This document shows positions 24,405-38,600 of a stretch of DNA of 64,000 nt, in pieces. Numbering within the stretch: position 1 is the stretch's first letter; every line of letters begins with the position of its first letter. The stretch comes from Phoenix dactylifera (taxonomy: Eukaryota > Streptophyta > Magnoliopsida > Arecales > Arecaceae): assembly GCF_009389715.1 (NCBI RefSeq), contig NC_052399.1, positions 16,929,646 to 16,993,645 of the forward strand, in the 5' to 3' direction. Made by a program: the position numbers and the translations under genes. The notes under the pieces are model-generated. The model did not search any database, was not told the DNA's origin, and was given only the letters and a program-made list of their open reading frames with translations.

Positions 24405-27400
24405 ATGCTCGGCAGCGTTGTGGCGCGAATGCTGACGCTCCGTCCCAACGGGCAGAAACCCGGTCGCCTCGCCGGTACGATGACCGCGGTCACCCCGGGC
24501 GCCGTCCTCCGCGCCATCACCGCCTTCTTCGACGAAGCCCTCTCCCAGCCCGACCTCCGCCACCGCATCCTTTCCGCCGCCCGCCGCCGCCCGCCCTCCC
24601 CTGACCCCGCCTCCCTCCAAGCCCTCTCCTTCCTCTCCCAAGACGTCGACTCCTCCGCCGCCACCTCTCCGGCCCGGCCCTCCCCCTCCGCCCTCCGCGC
24701 CGCCGAGAAGCTCCTCCTTTCTCTCCCCAGACGGTCTCCCCTCTCGGTGCTCCTCCTCTCCCTCATCCACGCCCTCCGCCGCCGTCCCGCCGCGGCCGCC
24801 CTCGCCCTCCTCGATCTCTTCGCCCTTGACCCTGCTCTTGCCCGCGACGATGTCGCGCCCTCCGTCTTCGAGGACCTCTTCTTGCCCCACCTCCTCCCCC
24901 TCCTCCATTGGTTCGCCGACCAGCGAGCCCGGATCCTGTCCTCCGACTCGTCCTCACCGGCTCTGGCGGCCGCGTCGGCGGTGGAGGATAATGGGTGCTC
25001 GGAGGCGGCTGCCGCCGTGAGCCTGCTCTCGAGGATGAGCGGGGGGCAGGCGGCGGAGCTGAAGAAGTTGGAGAGAGAGTACGAGGACGTTCTTGATGCC
25101 AACGCTAGGGTTTATGCAGAGTACCTTAAGGAGGTTTTAGAATCGGCCGATGGAAGCCGGCAAGCTCGGGGCCCACCGCAGCTAATTCTTAGGATGTTCG
25201 ATGGTGAGGGAGGGGAAAATGAGGAGGGAGTGGAGGAGGAAGAGGAGAGTCAGGAGGCAATTGGATTAAGAAGTGGGCAGGGACGGTATAATGTAATGCA
25301 CTCTTTCTTTTTCCTCGTTTTCTTGCACAAAGATTCGATTTTTTCTCTTTTTTCTAAGAAAAAGTTTAGTTTGTTTTTCTGTTGGTTTTGATGCTTGATG
25401 AATTCCTTGACTGGTATACCGTGATTTGTCTTGGGATCATGCCACGGATTTGCCTTTGGATTCAACTGCTGATTGAAGTTTTGCATCTTAACACTTTTCA
25501 TTCAAATTTAGTTTATAATCAAGTTGTTTTGTTTGATTTGGTGAGTTTTATTATGTATGTTCGGTTTTGTTTCAAACTTTGTCAGTGATCTTCCCGTTAT
25601 AGTGCGAGTTGAGAACAGTTCTGCCCATAATTCATGCGATCTCCATTTTTACTTAATTACGACTTCTTTCTCTGATGTTCATCCACTTGCTGGATAATTT
25701 AACACATAGAATCCCTATGATATCATTTTTCACTATGCTGGTTACTTTTTTCCCTTCAGTTGTGTTCTTCATCCTTTTTTGCTTACTAGTATCATTTTGT
25801 TTTCTAAATATTGGGAACCATTTGTTTTTGACATTTTTCAACAGATATCATTTCAAGCGGTCGGAAAAGTATCTCTAAAGCTTTGAACCCAGAACCTCTG
25901 CTGGTGGAAGAGGGACGCAACCACTAGCTAGAATATAACACTCTGTGCAAAGTACACAGAATGTTCAAGGAAAAATTATTGAAAAATTCTAAATGATTCT
26001 GAAAACTACTATAGATGTGTAACAACTACTCCATCTTTAGCCATTGGGTGTAGTTACTGCATCAAATGAATGTTTGGATGACCAATCTGTTTGTCAATAT
26101 TATATATTTGATTTGTGAAGGTCCCACTAAAGGAATTTGGTTATATCTCTCATGTTCCTTAAAATTATTAGGCTCGATAATTTTGAAATATTTAAGAATT
26201 TTTCATTTTATAAAGAAATTTTTGTATCTATGTTTCCTTATACTAATGTTCTATCAGTGTTCAGTTGTTGTGTTTATTTATTTTTTTCTTTCTTTTTCTT
26301 TACTAGCAACATCTACCGTTAGCTGGCTGCTTTTTTTCTCTGCCTATTTCTTTTCCTCAATTTTTCCAATTTATAACTTAGTTATTTGAACCTTGGCAGC
26401 CATTATGGGCTGATGCAGATCAGTCTATTGATTTGTCTAGCAGGCAGCACAGTAGCAAAAGTCCAAAAAAACTTGCAAATCTTCCATCTTTATATCCTCA
26501 AAGAGTCCCTATACATCTGCTCATCAGGCAACCTTCTAGTGATGGCAGAGATTGTGCAGCAAACCTGATTTCTGATAGTGGCCCTGCCTTCTCTTGTAAT
26601 GACAACTCAGTGGATTCCTCTTCTGAAATTGACCCTGATATAAAGGTTAAAAAGCTTTGATGCTAACGAGAACAATTTCTTTGTAGTCCTACTTGTCTGA
26701 TATATCTATGTACCTTATTTTATAGTTTTGGAATTTTGATATCACTTATGTTGTTTGTCCTGTAGGAAAAGAACATAGATCAGGCCTTGTTGCAGCCCAA
26801 TGAAATCCAACACCACAGGCATGAGGAAGCGTCTGCCCAAGACACATGGTATGTTGTGACCATTTTGAGTTTTTTCAATACAGAGATGAGCACCTGCATT
26901 TAATTGAAATCCTTTTCTATTCTTCCTCCTTCAGCTAGTGACACAGAATATCAAAGCTAAAAGGCTAAAATTTTCATCTTTTCTTGTTTCCTTTTCTACC
27001 GTTTCTTTTCAGTTCTTCAAGTCCTCCAATGGATGATTCTGATAGCATCCTTGCCCTTGGCAAACAAACTCCTCCTAAGGACTTTATCTGCCCCATAACT
27101 AGCAACATATTTGATGACCCTGTGACACTCGAGACTGGCCAGACCTATGAACGTAGAGCTATCCAAGAATGGCTGGACCGGGGGAAATCAACATGCCCAA
27201 TCACTCGTCAAAAGCTTCATAGCACCCAGTTGCCCAAAACTAACTATGTGCTCAAACGGCTTATAGCCGGCTGGCAGGAAAGGAACCCCTATTCAACTCC
27301 AATCAGAATGGAAAATCCTCCCTCAAAGAATGTCCAAGATCTGAATACGCCGAGGCATTTACCTTCTCCAACTAGTGTCATAACTCAAGCTTCCACTGAT

Positions 27401-30400
27401 GGAATAACTGGTGATCTACGTATTGCAATATCACACCTATGTACATCTGAGATTCTGGGCGAGTCTGAAATGGCTGTTCTCCAGATCGAACAGTTCTGGA
27501 GGGAAAGCAGGATGGAACCTGAGATCCTAGCAGCACTTTCAAAACCTGCAGTTGTCAATGGTTTTGTAGAAATCTTGTTCAACTCTGTCAACCCCCATGT
27601 GCTGAGAGTGACAGTATTCCTGCTATCTGAGCTGGCATCCAAGGACAAATCTGTTGTTCAGACACTCACCCGGGTTGATTCAGATGTAGAGTGCATGGTT
27701 GCTCTCTTCAAGAAGGGATTGGTTGAGGTTGTGGTGTTGATTTATTTGTTAACTCCTTCATGGGAGAATCTCATTGAAATGGATATGCTAGAGGCCCTAA
27801 TGATGACTATTAAAAGAGAGGAAGAAGATTTGTTGGGAATGTGTGTTAAGCCCAAGACTGCTTCAATTTTTATTTTGGGGCATATTCTGAGACGAGAAGA
27901 TCATAAAAGTGCACCCACAATTGTTGGCGTGCTAATTTCTGAAAGAGTAGTTGAGAGTGTGATTCCAAGCTTGGAAGCAGACTTGGTGGGGGAGCAGATC
28001 ACTGCAGTTGGGATCTTGCTGAGATGCATGAAGGAGGATGGGTATTGCAGGAACATTATTGCTGATAAAGCTGAGTTAGGACCTGTTTTAGAAAGCTTTG
28101 CTATGGTGAGTGATGTGGACCAGTTCGAGATTATTCAATTCCTTTCTGAGCTAGTGAAGCTAAACAGGTATAGCTATTTTATCTTCTTTTCTGAATTCCT
28201 TTTTCCCGTTTTCTTTTTTTTTTCTTGGGGATGGAGGAGTGGGGTGGTGGTTAAAACTGAATACTGTTTCTTTGTATGAGAAATTCTGCTTCTATTTTTC
28301 CATGGACAAAGCTACACTGTGGAACAATTTATGAACCTTTATTGCCTTCTATCTGCTTGTAATATGTTTATTGTGGCTTGATTAGCCAGGTATGATGTTC
28401 AAATAGACTTATTGTGCAATCTTGCATGCCACACCCTTCAACAATTCCTTGCTGTTTTTTAATGTTAATAGTCTAATTACTGAAGTGAACTATTTTTCTC
28501 TAGGAGGAAGCTCAACGAGCAGCTTCTTCATATCATAAAGGATGAAGGTGTTTTCAGCACAATGCATATGCTCCTTGTCTATCTACAGTCACCTCTGCAG
28601 GATCAGTCCCCTGTTGTTGCTGGTCTTCTTCTCCAGCTTGATCTTTTGGTTTGACTTCTATATACCTTCTCCCCACTGTTTCTTTTTATTGCAAATAGAT
28701 GTAGCAGGAGTCTTGTATCAGACACAATATTCCAGCATGTTCCAAACAGAGTCTCAAGTCCTCATGGTTGCAAACAGTTGTTAATCAATTATGGGTTGAA
28801 CCCACCAATATCAGTTTAATAATTATTTATAATAAAGTTATAGTAGATTGATAATTATTATTTGCATAGATAGTAAACTATGAAGCACGGACATAGATAC
28901 ATCATACTGATACCATACAATACAAATAAACTGATATCACATATCTTGAAAAATAGGATATGGTATGGCTGGGATACAACATTAAATTGATATGTTCGCT
29001 AATAGTCAACAATAATCAAAAGTGGGAAGGAGGGAAAAAAGTAGTAAGAAAGAAAAAAATCCCTCCATCTATCTCATGCCCAGAAATTTTAAAAATAGGA
29101 TACTTAAATCATATGTCCTGACCATACTTGACAAGTATCGGTATCCAATATGTATTGGATATGGACACAACCTTGCATCCTAGATAATGCATAGTAAGTT
29201 CAAACTTTGAAAATTTTAAAAATATTTATTATCAATGAACTTATGTGGTTCATCAGGTGGAACCAAGAAAGATTAGTGTGTATCGTGAAGAGGCCATAGA
29301 TGCTCTTATTTCATGCCTGAGAAATCCAGATTTTCCAAGTGCTCAACTGTTGGCTGCTGAAACGATCTTGTCTCTCCAAGGCAGTTTTTCATCCTCTGGG
29401 AAACCACTTGCTCGAGCTATTGTTTTAAAGCATGCAGGAATGAAAAAAAGCTACAGAGCATTAATGCGAGCAGAACAGAGCACCTATGTTCCTGAGGATT
29501 CTGAAGATAATTTGGTTAGTTATAATTATTATTTTATTATTCTGAATCCGAGTTTGAAAAGTACTATACTGTGAAGTTACTATATTGTGAAGAGGAAGGA
29601 GAAAATCATATAACCTTTCACACACACACACATGTCTCTCTGCGTGTGTGAGAGAGAGAGAGAGGGAGAGAGGACACTAGGTTTGTTATCCACTTACCAA
29701 AATCCAGTGCAGTATGTGGTCACTGACCTCAACAACATAAAGCACATCCATTTTGACTCCCCATAGAACTGAAAATCATGATATCCATTTGTCTAGAAAA
29801 AGAAAATCATGATAGCTATATGCCACTAACTATCCTAACAAGTAACTTCAATAGATCTTCAGTTAGATGGTTGGATTAAATTTATGATTGTCAGACTGCA
29901 TCTCCAAATGTGGGTGTACATAACTTGTAACAGTTTATATGCTGCCTAAATTTGATCAGTTTCCTATGCCACTTATCTATTTCATTTCTGACATTTTTTC
30001 TTTCTTGTTTCCATTGCCCTTCTTCTATTATTAAAGGAGGAAGAGAAGGCTGCTAATGACTGGGAGAGAAAAATGGCATATGCTTTAGCCAGCCATGAAT
30101 TTGGGTTACTTTTTGAAGCTTTAGCTGGCGGTCTGAAGAGTAGAAATATAGAGATATTCTCTGCATGTCTTGTATCTGCCACTTGGCTCACTCACATGCT
30201 CTCTCTTCTTCCTGATACTGGGATACGAGGAGCCGCAAGGGTTTGCTTGCTAAAACAATTTGTTTCAATTCTCAAGTCTGCAAGGCATACTGATGACAAA
30301 GCACTTGCCATGCTTGCTCTGAGAAGCTTTATGCATGACCCTGGTAAGTTATTGTAAGGACCCGGATTGTTCTTCAGACTACAAGGTTACAAGCATTAGC

Positions 30401-33400
30401 TAAATGCAAAGAAACAAACTGTTAATAGGATGAATGTTGTTCATCCATGAGCATATGCTTCAGAATGATTCTAAGGACCTGTGATTGAATTTACTGCTTT
30501 CAATGTTTTACATGTTGTAAATGTAATGCAATCATTTTTGTTAGTTTTTTTCATTATTATTAAAAAATTATATTGCTGTATGAATTAAGGTTTATACAAA
30601 AATGTAGAGATTGGTGATGTCTTTGAGCAAAGGCCAGAAAGTTTTCCTTGTCTAAGGCTGCATATCATGTTGTTCTGAATTTTCAGAGGGATTGCACGAC
30701 CTCAATCTCCACATTAAGGACATATTGAAAGCATTAAGAGAGCTTAAGAAGTCTACTGTTTTAGCATATGAAATGCTAAAACTTCTCTCAGATGGACAAG
30801 ATTCCAGCGTTGTAAGTTTCACCATTCTATTGATCCTTGTTTAAGAAGCCTTTTAAGATTTCCTGTGGAGTACTAACACAGTAAATTTTCATGGTAGCAG
30901 GATATCTGGAATCATAAGGAGTTGGTTCAAGTTGATTGCAGCACACATGGAGAAGTGTTGGCAATAATTTGCTTCAAGAATAGGATATTCTCTGGACACT
31001 CAGATGGAATGATAAAGGTGAATGTTTTGTCTTTGCTGACATCCCATCTCATTGTTCGTGTAATTAGATGAAAGAATTTGCTTTATGTAGTTTGTAGTAT
31101 CACAATAACAACCAATTGGCCTTGCTTCATATATTTGAACCAAGACAGATTTTTGAGTTCTAGCTTTTCATATTCCTATAAAGGGGTAATGTGAACTTCT
31201 TCAAATTATTTTACATCTCTGTTTCTGATTTTCTCGAATTCACTCTCCTTTTTCCAAACATTTTGAACTTTGCATAAATCACAGCTGTTCTCTGTACTGG
31301 GTCCTAAAGACCATATGGCACATAACCAATTAACCAAACAACCTCAGTTATTTGTTGCTGCAACAGCTTGTTTTCCTCATATATGCTGGTTGCTTTATCG
31401 AATTTAAATTTTGTGTGGCCGATGCTTTTAAAGAAACTGGTACAAGGTTTTGTTTTTAAAAAAGAAAAAACACATAGCACAACGTGACAGATATTGAACC
31501 CTTCTACTATAACAAGAGAACAGGAAACACGTAAAATATTATGGACTATGCTTTGGTTAAGACACTTGGGCAGTATCTCTGCATGAGTTACATCCAAATC
31601 TGTTTGTATAGAAGCTATGGATGCAATCCATATATATTTGTATGCATTGATTAGAAGAATATACAACATACTAATCAATATGTTTTTAAAAAGCCTTTAG
31701 GTCTTGCTTCTTCCAAATTGGTCCAATACCGTGACTTTACACTTTGCATGCATGAGCAAGCTTGAAGAGTTACCTTTCTTATATTGTTGCTCCATAATCT
31801 GCACAAACATAGTACAATTGTCATTCTAATATTAACTACCAGGGTAGAAGGATGTGTGAAGATTAATAGATTTCCCATTCTTATATAAGATATTTTTTGT
31901 TAACTCCAGAAAAGGGAAAAAATGGATATCCTGTAAAATCTTTTGAAAGGATGGGAAAATCTGCAAAGATTAATTAAGGAATACAAACTGTCTTTTACTT
32001 GAGTTTTATATTTTTGTAGTGGTCAAAGACCAATTCTTCTTGAACCAACCCTTCATCATGTTCCAGACATGCTTCTAAGTAAATGGGAAAAAAATGAATG
32101 CCTTATCTCCTTGCTCTTATGGTGAGGTCAGGAATAGAAGCCAAGTAGATAGGTTTAACCTAGAAAATAAACAATCTCTTAGTAAAATGATTATTTAGTT
32201 TAAGTCTTCTCTGTACATGCCCTTATGATGAGATCAGGAATTGACAAGTATTAAAATTATAATTTAATTTGAAGTTTCAAAATCCGATAACTAAACCTGA
32301 AGAAATGAAACATTAAATGATATAACTTCTTAATCTTCTTCAAGAATCCAAAAATATGTGCTTGGACTTGGATTGACATCAGATAGCATCTGCTGCTGCT
32401 ACACTTCAATCATGGCAAAATTTGAATCCGTGATATCACTTCACCTTTGGTATCACCATGCACTGGAGTTGCAGTACCTGCAAATCCCTCTTGTCGTCAA
32501 GCCTTTATTAATTAAACTCCGGTTTGATGCCATCCTAAATGTTGAACTTACTAATTCATGGACACCAAGGGCCTGTATCTTCATGGAAAAGATACAGAAA
32601 AGTATATGCTATATTCATCTTTATTTGTGATTTTTGATTTTCTTTTTCTGAGAAATTGTTATCAACTTTAATCATTTTGATTTCTGTGGGCCTAGTTTGT
32701 GTTGCTAATCTGTAGCATTACAGGTCTGGGAAGGGAATGAGAACCTTCTTCATCCTGTCCATGCAACACGTGAACATTCAAAGGCAGTCACCAGCTTGGC
32801 ATTATCAAATTCTGGAGAGAAACTATACAGTGGTTCGCTTGACAAGACTGTGAGAGTATGTAATTATAATTTTTATACAAAGCTACATTTACATAGATAC
32901 CTAAAGCCATGATTTTTATGATAGGTTTGGTATGTTCGAGATAGGCAGATTCATTGTGTAGAAATTCATGACATGAAAGATCCAGTTCATAATCTCACCG
33001 TTGCAAATACCATCGCTTGTTTTATTCCACATGGAGCTGGTGTCAAGGTATTGTGAAATGCATTCTTCTGGGGTTGCTCTCCCAACCATTATTGTTGTAA
33101 TTCTCATTAGGAATTTATAATGACTTGCTGACATAATCACTTACTGCCAAGATAACCACAATTACTCTACCGAACATTTGAAAAAGCTCCTCAAGGTTCT
33201 TTGGTCAATCATAATAAAATGAAACTTTGCCTGTTTGAGATCGAACTTTATTTGAATTTGGGCGCTGAATGAAGGCTAGTTATGCTTATGCTTTTTAAAT
33301 CATTTTCAGAATTGTAATATTGTGAATTAAGAAATATAAGTCTTGTCCAAGCCTTTCATTGATTCTGAGAATGCAATCTTTCTTTCAGATATTTAAATGA

Positions 33401-35917
33401 AATCTCCATTCACTTTTTTTTTCATTGCTTAGGTGCTATCTTGGAATGGAGGCTGCAAACTTCTAAATCCAAGCAAATATGTGAGGTGTTTGGCTCTTGT
33501 ACAAGGGAAGCTCTACTGTGGATGTCATGATGGTAGTATCCAGGTCCACCCAAACCAACTGATCCTTTATCTGAATGATTTAGTTCGTCAATATTGGTAG
33601 AATGTATGAAAGTCATGTATGACTTGGTGATCAAGTTGCTCTGTTGGCACAGTATGTTAGTATACATGTTGCATAAATTTACTTGCATGAACAAACATAT
33701 TCATGTGCATCAGCCTGCATATGCATCCATATGCAGGATATGATGCATGAGAAATTCTACTTTGAATGCAGTTCACTCTCAAAGTATTCTTTATTTATTA
33801 ATCACAGCGAAAATAAATACCAGAATCAAGATAAGCTTGCAACCTTTTCTCCCCATTTCATGTACCCTTCATTTTAATAACCGATTTTTTTTATTCTTCG
33901 AAATTTTAAGAATTCTTCTATTTTTGGTTTTTCTTACACTTCCATTTTTCCCATTAGCTTTCACATAAATAGTATATCCTGGCAATTTGATTAATGGTCC
34001 TATCATCAACTAAATTCTCGGTTTTTAGATGTGCCAAATGTTTCATTTATTAACCACTCTTAAATTTTCAGGAAGTTGATTTGGCTACTGGAACATTTGG
34101 TACAATTCAATCAGGTAACAGAAAGTTGCTGGGAAAAGCAAATCCAGTCCATGCAGTGCAAGTTCATGATGGACTGCTCTATGCAGCCTGCACTTCTTTA
34201 GATGGAGCAGCAGTTAAGGTGATTTCTTTTGAGCAAACAATGGTTGAGAGACGGTCGATTCACCATATGTTTTGTATCTGTTTTATTGTCTTTGGTGGTT
34301 CTTAAAGAACCCCTTAATCTGTGTTTGTTTGTTGGTTATCTGATATCTTATTATGCAGCGATACAGTGGATGGTCTAACCAGACTTGATTTTGAAAAAAG
34401 AGACTAACAAAGTTTATTTAATTTATGATTTTCCTAAAAGCAATTAGATTTGAGTACTAGCCCTGTTGTTCAGACACAATCTCAGATAATCAGAATCTAC
34501 TATGGCTTTTGTCTTGGTCATAAACTTTCTACTCGGTCACTATGTTTGTCTGTCTTTGTCAATGTTCTTCTGATTCCTTTATAACAAAATAAAAATCCTT
34601 TCTTTTTATTTTCGAGAAATATAGTTGTGAGACCACCTCTAGGATGAACCCCAGACCTCTCCCAAGGAGTGACCGGTGCCAACCAGCTGAGAGATAAAGC
34701 TGGTTAGCAGAACAACCTAAAAATCCCATATTAACATTTTTTCCTTTAACTTTGTGGAGTTTGTTGTACTAGCTGGAACCTTAAACTTTATATTTATTTG
34801 TGATTGTTTTTTATAACTTCGGCAATGTTGCAGATATGGAGTGCTTCAGATTACAGCCTTGTTGGATCTATATCACCTACTGTTGAAGTGCGATCAATGG
34901 CTATCAGCACAGAATTGTTATATTTGGGTTCTAAGACTGGAGTTGTTGAGATTTGGTCCAAGAACAAGCTTACCAGGGTAGGAACTCTTCAGACAGCCAC
35001 CAATTCGAAGGTCCAATGCATGGCTGTTGATGCTGATGCAGAAATTTTGGTCGTAGGAACATCTGATGGCAACATTCAGGTAGCTGATTCAACACTTAAA
35101 AACACTTAACCGAGTTCATGATCTTACATTAGTCAACAAACTTGCCTCGAGTCTTTATAGTTGAATTTACGAATTCTTTATCACCAATCTTTTCTATAGG
35201 AACTACCTCTTGTGTAAGGTTCCAAAGTCTCAACTGTCCTACTAATCTTAGGTTTTCCCTTCTCACGTATTCATTAAACATGTTGATTAGTTTTATACTA
35301 GTACATCAGTTGATGTAAATTCTAGACCCCCTATAATAGACTCAGTCCCTCGTCCTCTCAATATTATCCTTGATGTGATTGTAATAATTATGTAGCTACT
35401 TGGGCCCTCTTCAATGCTCAACATTCTGAGCCATACAACCTTGCAAGTGTTGTGGTCATTCAAGAAGTTTTCCTGTAACCAAGGAATGGCAATGTCAACA
35501 GATGATAAGATAAAGAAAATCAGCAATAGAATTTGTAAATAGATGAACTACATTTCATTTTTTTCAGAAAAAGAAGAGTCCGGTGACAGTAAATTACTAG
35601 TTCTTTCTTTCTCTTTTTTTGGTAGAAGGCAGTCAATTGCTAATTCAATGAGCCAAAATTGCAAGCACGATAGTGATTACTGTTTTGTAAATTATGTGCT
35701 GTGGGTATATACTATGTTAAATATGGTGCTTCAGTTTTGCATCAATGACTTTTAAGAATCTATGTTTTAAAATATCTTTCTAGGCTAATATTTTAATATA
35801 TGATTCCTCTACTGAGGTATATGCATCGTATTTGTGTTATTATTGTCACCATTCAAGTTGGTTTTCTCCTTCTTCATCACGAGGATACGTTTTTTGCAGG
35901 CCTGGGGATTGACCTGA
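24405..35917 (+). CDS. U-box / ARM / WD40 E3 ubiquitin ligase, LIN (CERBERUS)-like
   Basis: Fifteen exons: 24405-25292, 26400-26645, 26766-26848, 27013-28167, 28504-28648, 29257-29514, 30037-30343, 30687-30811, 30901-31017, 32724-32855, 32925-33047, 33433-33543, 34072-34218, 34834-35079 and 35900-35917; 4101 bases, 1366 residues. The N-terminal domain (1-296) matches the LIN region from VLRAITAFFDEAL to LEREYEDVLDANARVYA. The U-box is at about 426-495 (PPKDFICPITSNIFDDPVTL, then TCPITRQ). ARM-like repeats run to about 1065 and WD40 repeats from 1070 to the final AWGLT. In legumes LIN/CERBERUS is needed for infection threads and mycorrhiza; non-legume homologs are less well known. Exon 1 is GC-rich, the rest AT-rich. 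Start is ATG 24405; an in-frame ATG at 24480 is possible. The 1.7-kb intron 9 holds nothing I recognise. Confidence 0.92.
34600..34730 (-). mobile_element. Possible short tRNA-derived SINE in a LIN-like gene intron
   Basis: Read on the minus strand, CTCAGCTGGTTGGCACC (about 34675-34691) resembles a tRNA-type A box. GGGGTTCATCC (about 34642-34652) resembles a B box, about 25-30 bases on. A/T-rich sequence follows on the 3' side. Length and spacing fit a SINE head, but the tail and target duplications are not clear. Confidence 0.35.
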
Positions 35918-38060
35918 AGAAGGATGAATGAATATAAATAAATAGGTATTTTTACATAGAAAATAAAGAAAAATTGAATTGCTTTTTTGTTTCTTTGATA
36001 TTTTTTCTCCATAAGCTTTCTTCCTTCTGGTGATAATGATTGGAAAATTGTACATATCTATTATGTTGTAATGATCATTCTTTCAGCCATTTGTGAACGT
36101 ATATAAGTAAACTCAGACTTAATGTTGTTAAAATCTTCAAATTATGCTTTCAGTTGATTTTGTAAGATAGCAATGCTAGATTACCACATAATGTCATCTT
36201 TTGCAATTTATCCAAGCAATTGTAGCTCCTCTGTAGATGCACTGCAACTTGGTAGGTGACTGGATGGATAACTATTTTCTTCCCATGACGGTAAATAATA
36301 GTAGTGAATTCCCTATACTGGCATTTCCCTGGATTTCTCGCTGTCTCAGGATTGCCAGAAAGTAGGCAGTGGGAGCTTTTCCTCCTCTTCTTTTTCCCTT
36401 TCATATTTTCAGCTATTTCCAGGACTCAACTCATAAATTGTTGTTTCTGAATACACCTAATGATAGGTTTGCACAAAGAAAGAAAAGATGCATGGCATTG
36501 GAGTTCGTGTGAATCTGAAAGAAAAAAGGGTTAGCTAAGCTAATACTCTCATGTCACTAGATTTCTCATTAATCAGCAGTGCAGTTACAATATAAGATTA
36601 AACATAGCAACAGGGAGTTGCTTTTTAGTGTTTCACTTCAAAATAGAGCAGGGGGAAAAAGATTTTAAAAAGCAACAATCTATCTAAGTTTGTTCGAAAT
36701 CCAACTTTACCTATTTCATTAAATTGGATCAGTCTTGGTCACAAGAAACTTTCATGGTGCATTGGGATTCAGGTTTGGTCTAAGTGTGAAGCACTAGATT
36801 AGATATGTGTGAAGCATGTGGTTGGAGATGTACAAACGAGCGAGGTTCGCTCTGAATAGCTGCAGAAGTGGTCCTTTAAGGATCGGGGCTGTATCGGATC
36901 TACCTTCCTTCGTACGAATCCACCATTGGATCATCAGATGCACAGCTCTCAAAGCAATACGAACTGGTCATTCATCCACCTACATGGATCTGGAAGCGAT
37001 GAGTGGATGATCCAAAAGATACACCTCTGACCTGTCTTTTAAACCACCCCGCCCGGAACATATGGCCAAATGTCTTGTTTTGTTAGTAGCTTGTGTTTAG
37101 TTTGGGATTTAGCTCAAACTTTCAGTTAATTAATAAATAAGATGAGCTATATGAGTCTCTTTTCAGTTTCTGAAAAAAATTATTTTGAGTCAGAGAGCAC
37201 AAACATATCCAAGCGACATACAAGGCTCATATCAGCTATTTGGAGCGATTGATCACACATATTAACAACCCCTGCTGAAGAGCTCACTGCAGTTTTCCTG
37301 GCTTTCACAGAGGGCAGAGTACTGCAATATCCCCACATTCTAATAAATGCCCCAAGAGCACGGAAAGGAACCTGGGAGGTAGGCATCCCACAGTGTCTTC
37401 TTTCCGAAGCACCTACCTGGAACTCCCATTTAATTTACGAAGTCTGCCTCAGACCGTGTCATAAATTCCTACTCAGGTCATTTCTCGCATCTTCCGGCAG
37501 CTAAACAGACCGTTCCAATGGTCACATTACCTAAATCCAAGGCTGTGATCCGGACATATCAGCAAGTTGGAAGATTGACGTGTCTTCGTCGAGAAATTTA
37601 TACTTTCTTTCTGGTTTTCGTTTAAAAGAGCCAGAAAAAGATATGATTTATGTGTTTATTTATTTTATACAGTAGCGACTAACACTAGACGCGCACGAGT
37701 GCATCTAATAATGTCAGAAAAAAAATATACGGCGGAGTGGAAAAGAAGCAAACTCATGATTTTTTTTCAAAATTTTTTTTCTGAATAATGTGCAGTATAA
37801 AAGATGACTCAATTCGCTCATTGTCTATCTTTTAATAGACGTGAAAGGCCTGGTAAAAGATAAATTTTCTTGCGAGCTCGAGTATGTTCCGGAAAAATTA
37901 GTATCGATTGCCACATATAGGCTGGCCTCAAATTTATTCGATCACTGCAGTCAATTTTTTTTTAATATAAATATTATCCTCCGCCTGGCGTAGGGGATAC
38001 CATTTATTATTTTAAGGAGCTGCAAAAATTCTCATGATATCTGGTATCAAATGAGGAAGA
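35918..38060. other. Intergenic between the LIN-like gene and the ROP gene, no gene seen
   Basis: The LIN-like 3' UTR occupies the first part. The remainder is AT-rich, with no open frame that resembles a protein family. A somewhat GC-richer block at 36830-37060 has short frames on the plus strand but no recognisable motif. Confidence 0.45.
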
Positions 38061-38461
38061 GCTGCCACTGAGGTGGTAGCTTAATGGAATTGGGCCTTAC
38101 TTCTAACCAAGTGGTGTCAGGTTCGAAACGCGTAGATGTCGATTAAATTATGGAGACCGGATGCTCCCTGCTCGAACACGGGGTCTGAGAGGGCTTATTG
38201 GTCCGCTGGTAGCCTCGGTGGTGCCAGATGCGATATACTCACACGGAGGGTAACCGTGCCAGAGCCTAGAGGGATAACGAGCCGGACCCACGAGTGGGGA
38301 GGGTATGAGTAAAACCAGCCAGGATGTCCAATACACGGTCATTTCTGCCCAGTGGGGGCTACTATATGGGGTGGGCTCGTCTCTTTCTCTTCCTTTCTCT
38401 TTTTCAAAAAAAAAAAAAAAGAAAAGAAAAGAAAAAAAGAAGAAGAAGAAGAAGAAGAAGA
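38061..38461 (+). mobile_element. tRNA-derived SINE upstream of the ROP gene
   Basis: A Pol III A box (GGTAGCTTAATGG, about 38075-38087) and a B box (GGTTCGAAAC, 38120-38129) are spaced as in a tRNA promoter. About 270 bases of non-tRNA body follow, then a tail of A-run, (AAAAG)n and (AAG)n at 38406-38461. A candidate imperfect target duplication is ATGAGGAAGAGC (38051-38062) against ATGAAGAGCC (from 38461). The element has no coding capacity and would depend on a LINE for movement. Its end lies about 90 bases from a G-box cluster. Confidence 0.7.
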
Positions 38462-38548
38462 TGAAGAGCCCGATTGCTACGCGTCATGCTGGGTTGCGCG
38501 CTACTCCCTCTCTTTATGGGCGGCCACGGGTTTCACGGCCAAACTACT

Positions 38549-38600
38549 CACGTGCAGTTCACGTGAATATTGCACTAATGACGTTCCACGGGCGCACGTG
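38549..38600. promoter_or_regulatory. Three palindromic G-boxes in 52 bases upstream of the ROP gene
   Basis: CACGTG occurs at 38549-38554, 38560-38565 and 38595-38600, with a further ACGT core at about 38581. Each contains the ACGTG core of an abscisic-acid response element. The cluster lies about 400 bases before the ROP start codon, so it is likely in the promoter. Binding and response are inferred. Confidence 0.55.

Noticed and set aside
24350-25102. Long Arg/Ala-rich minus-strand frames opposite the LIN-like first exon
   Set aside because: They are shadows of the GC-rich coding strand. The plus-strand frame matches the LIN N-terminal region.
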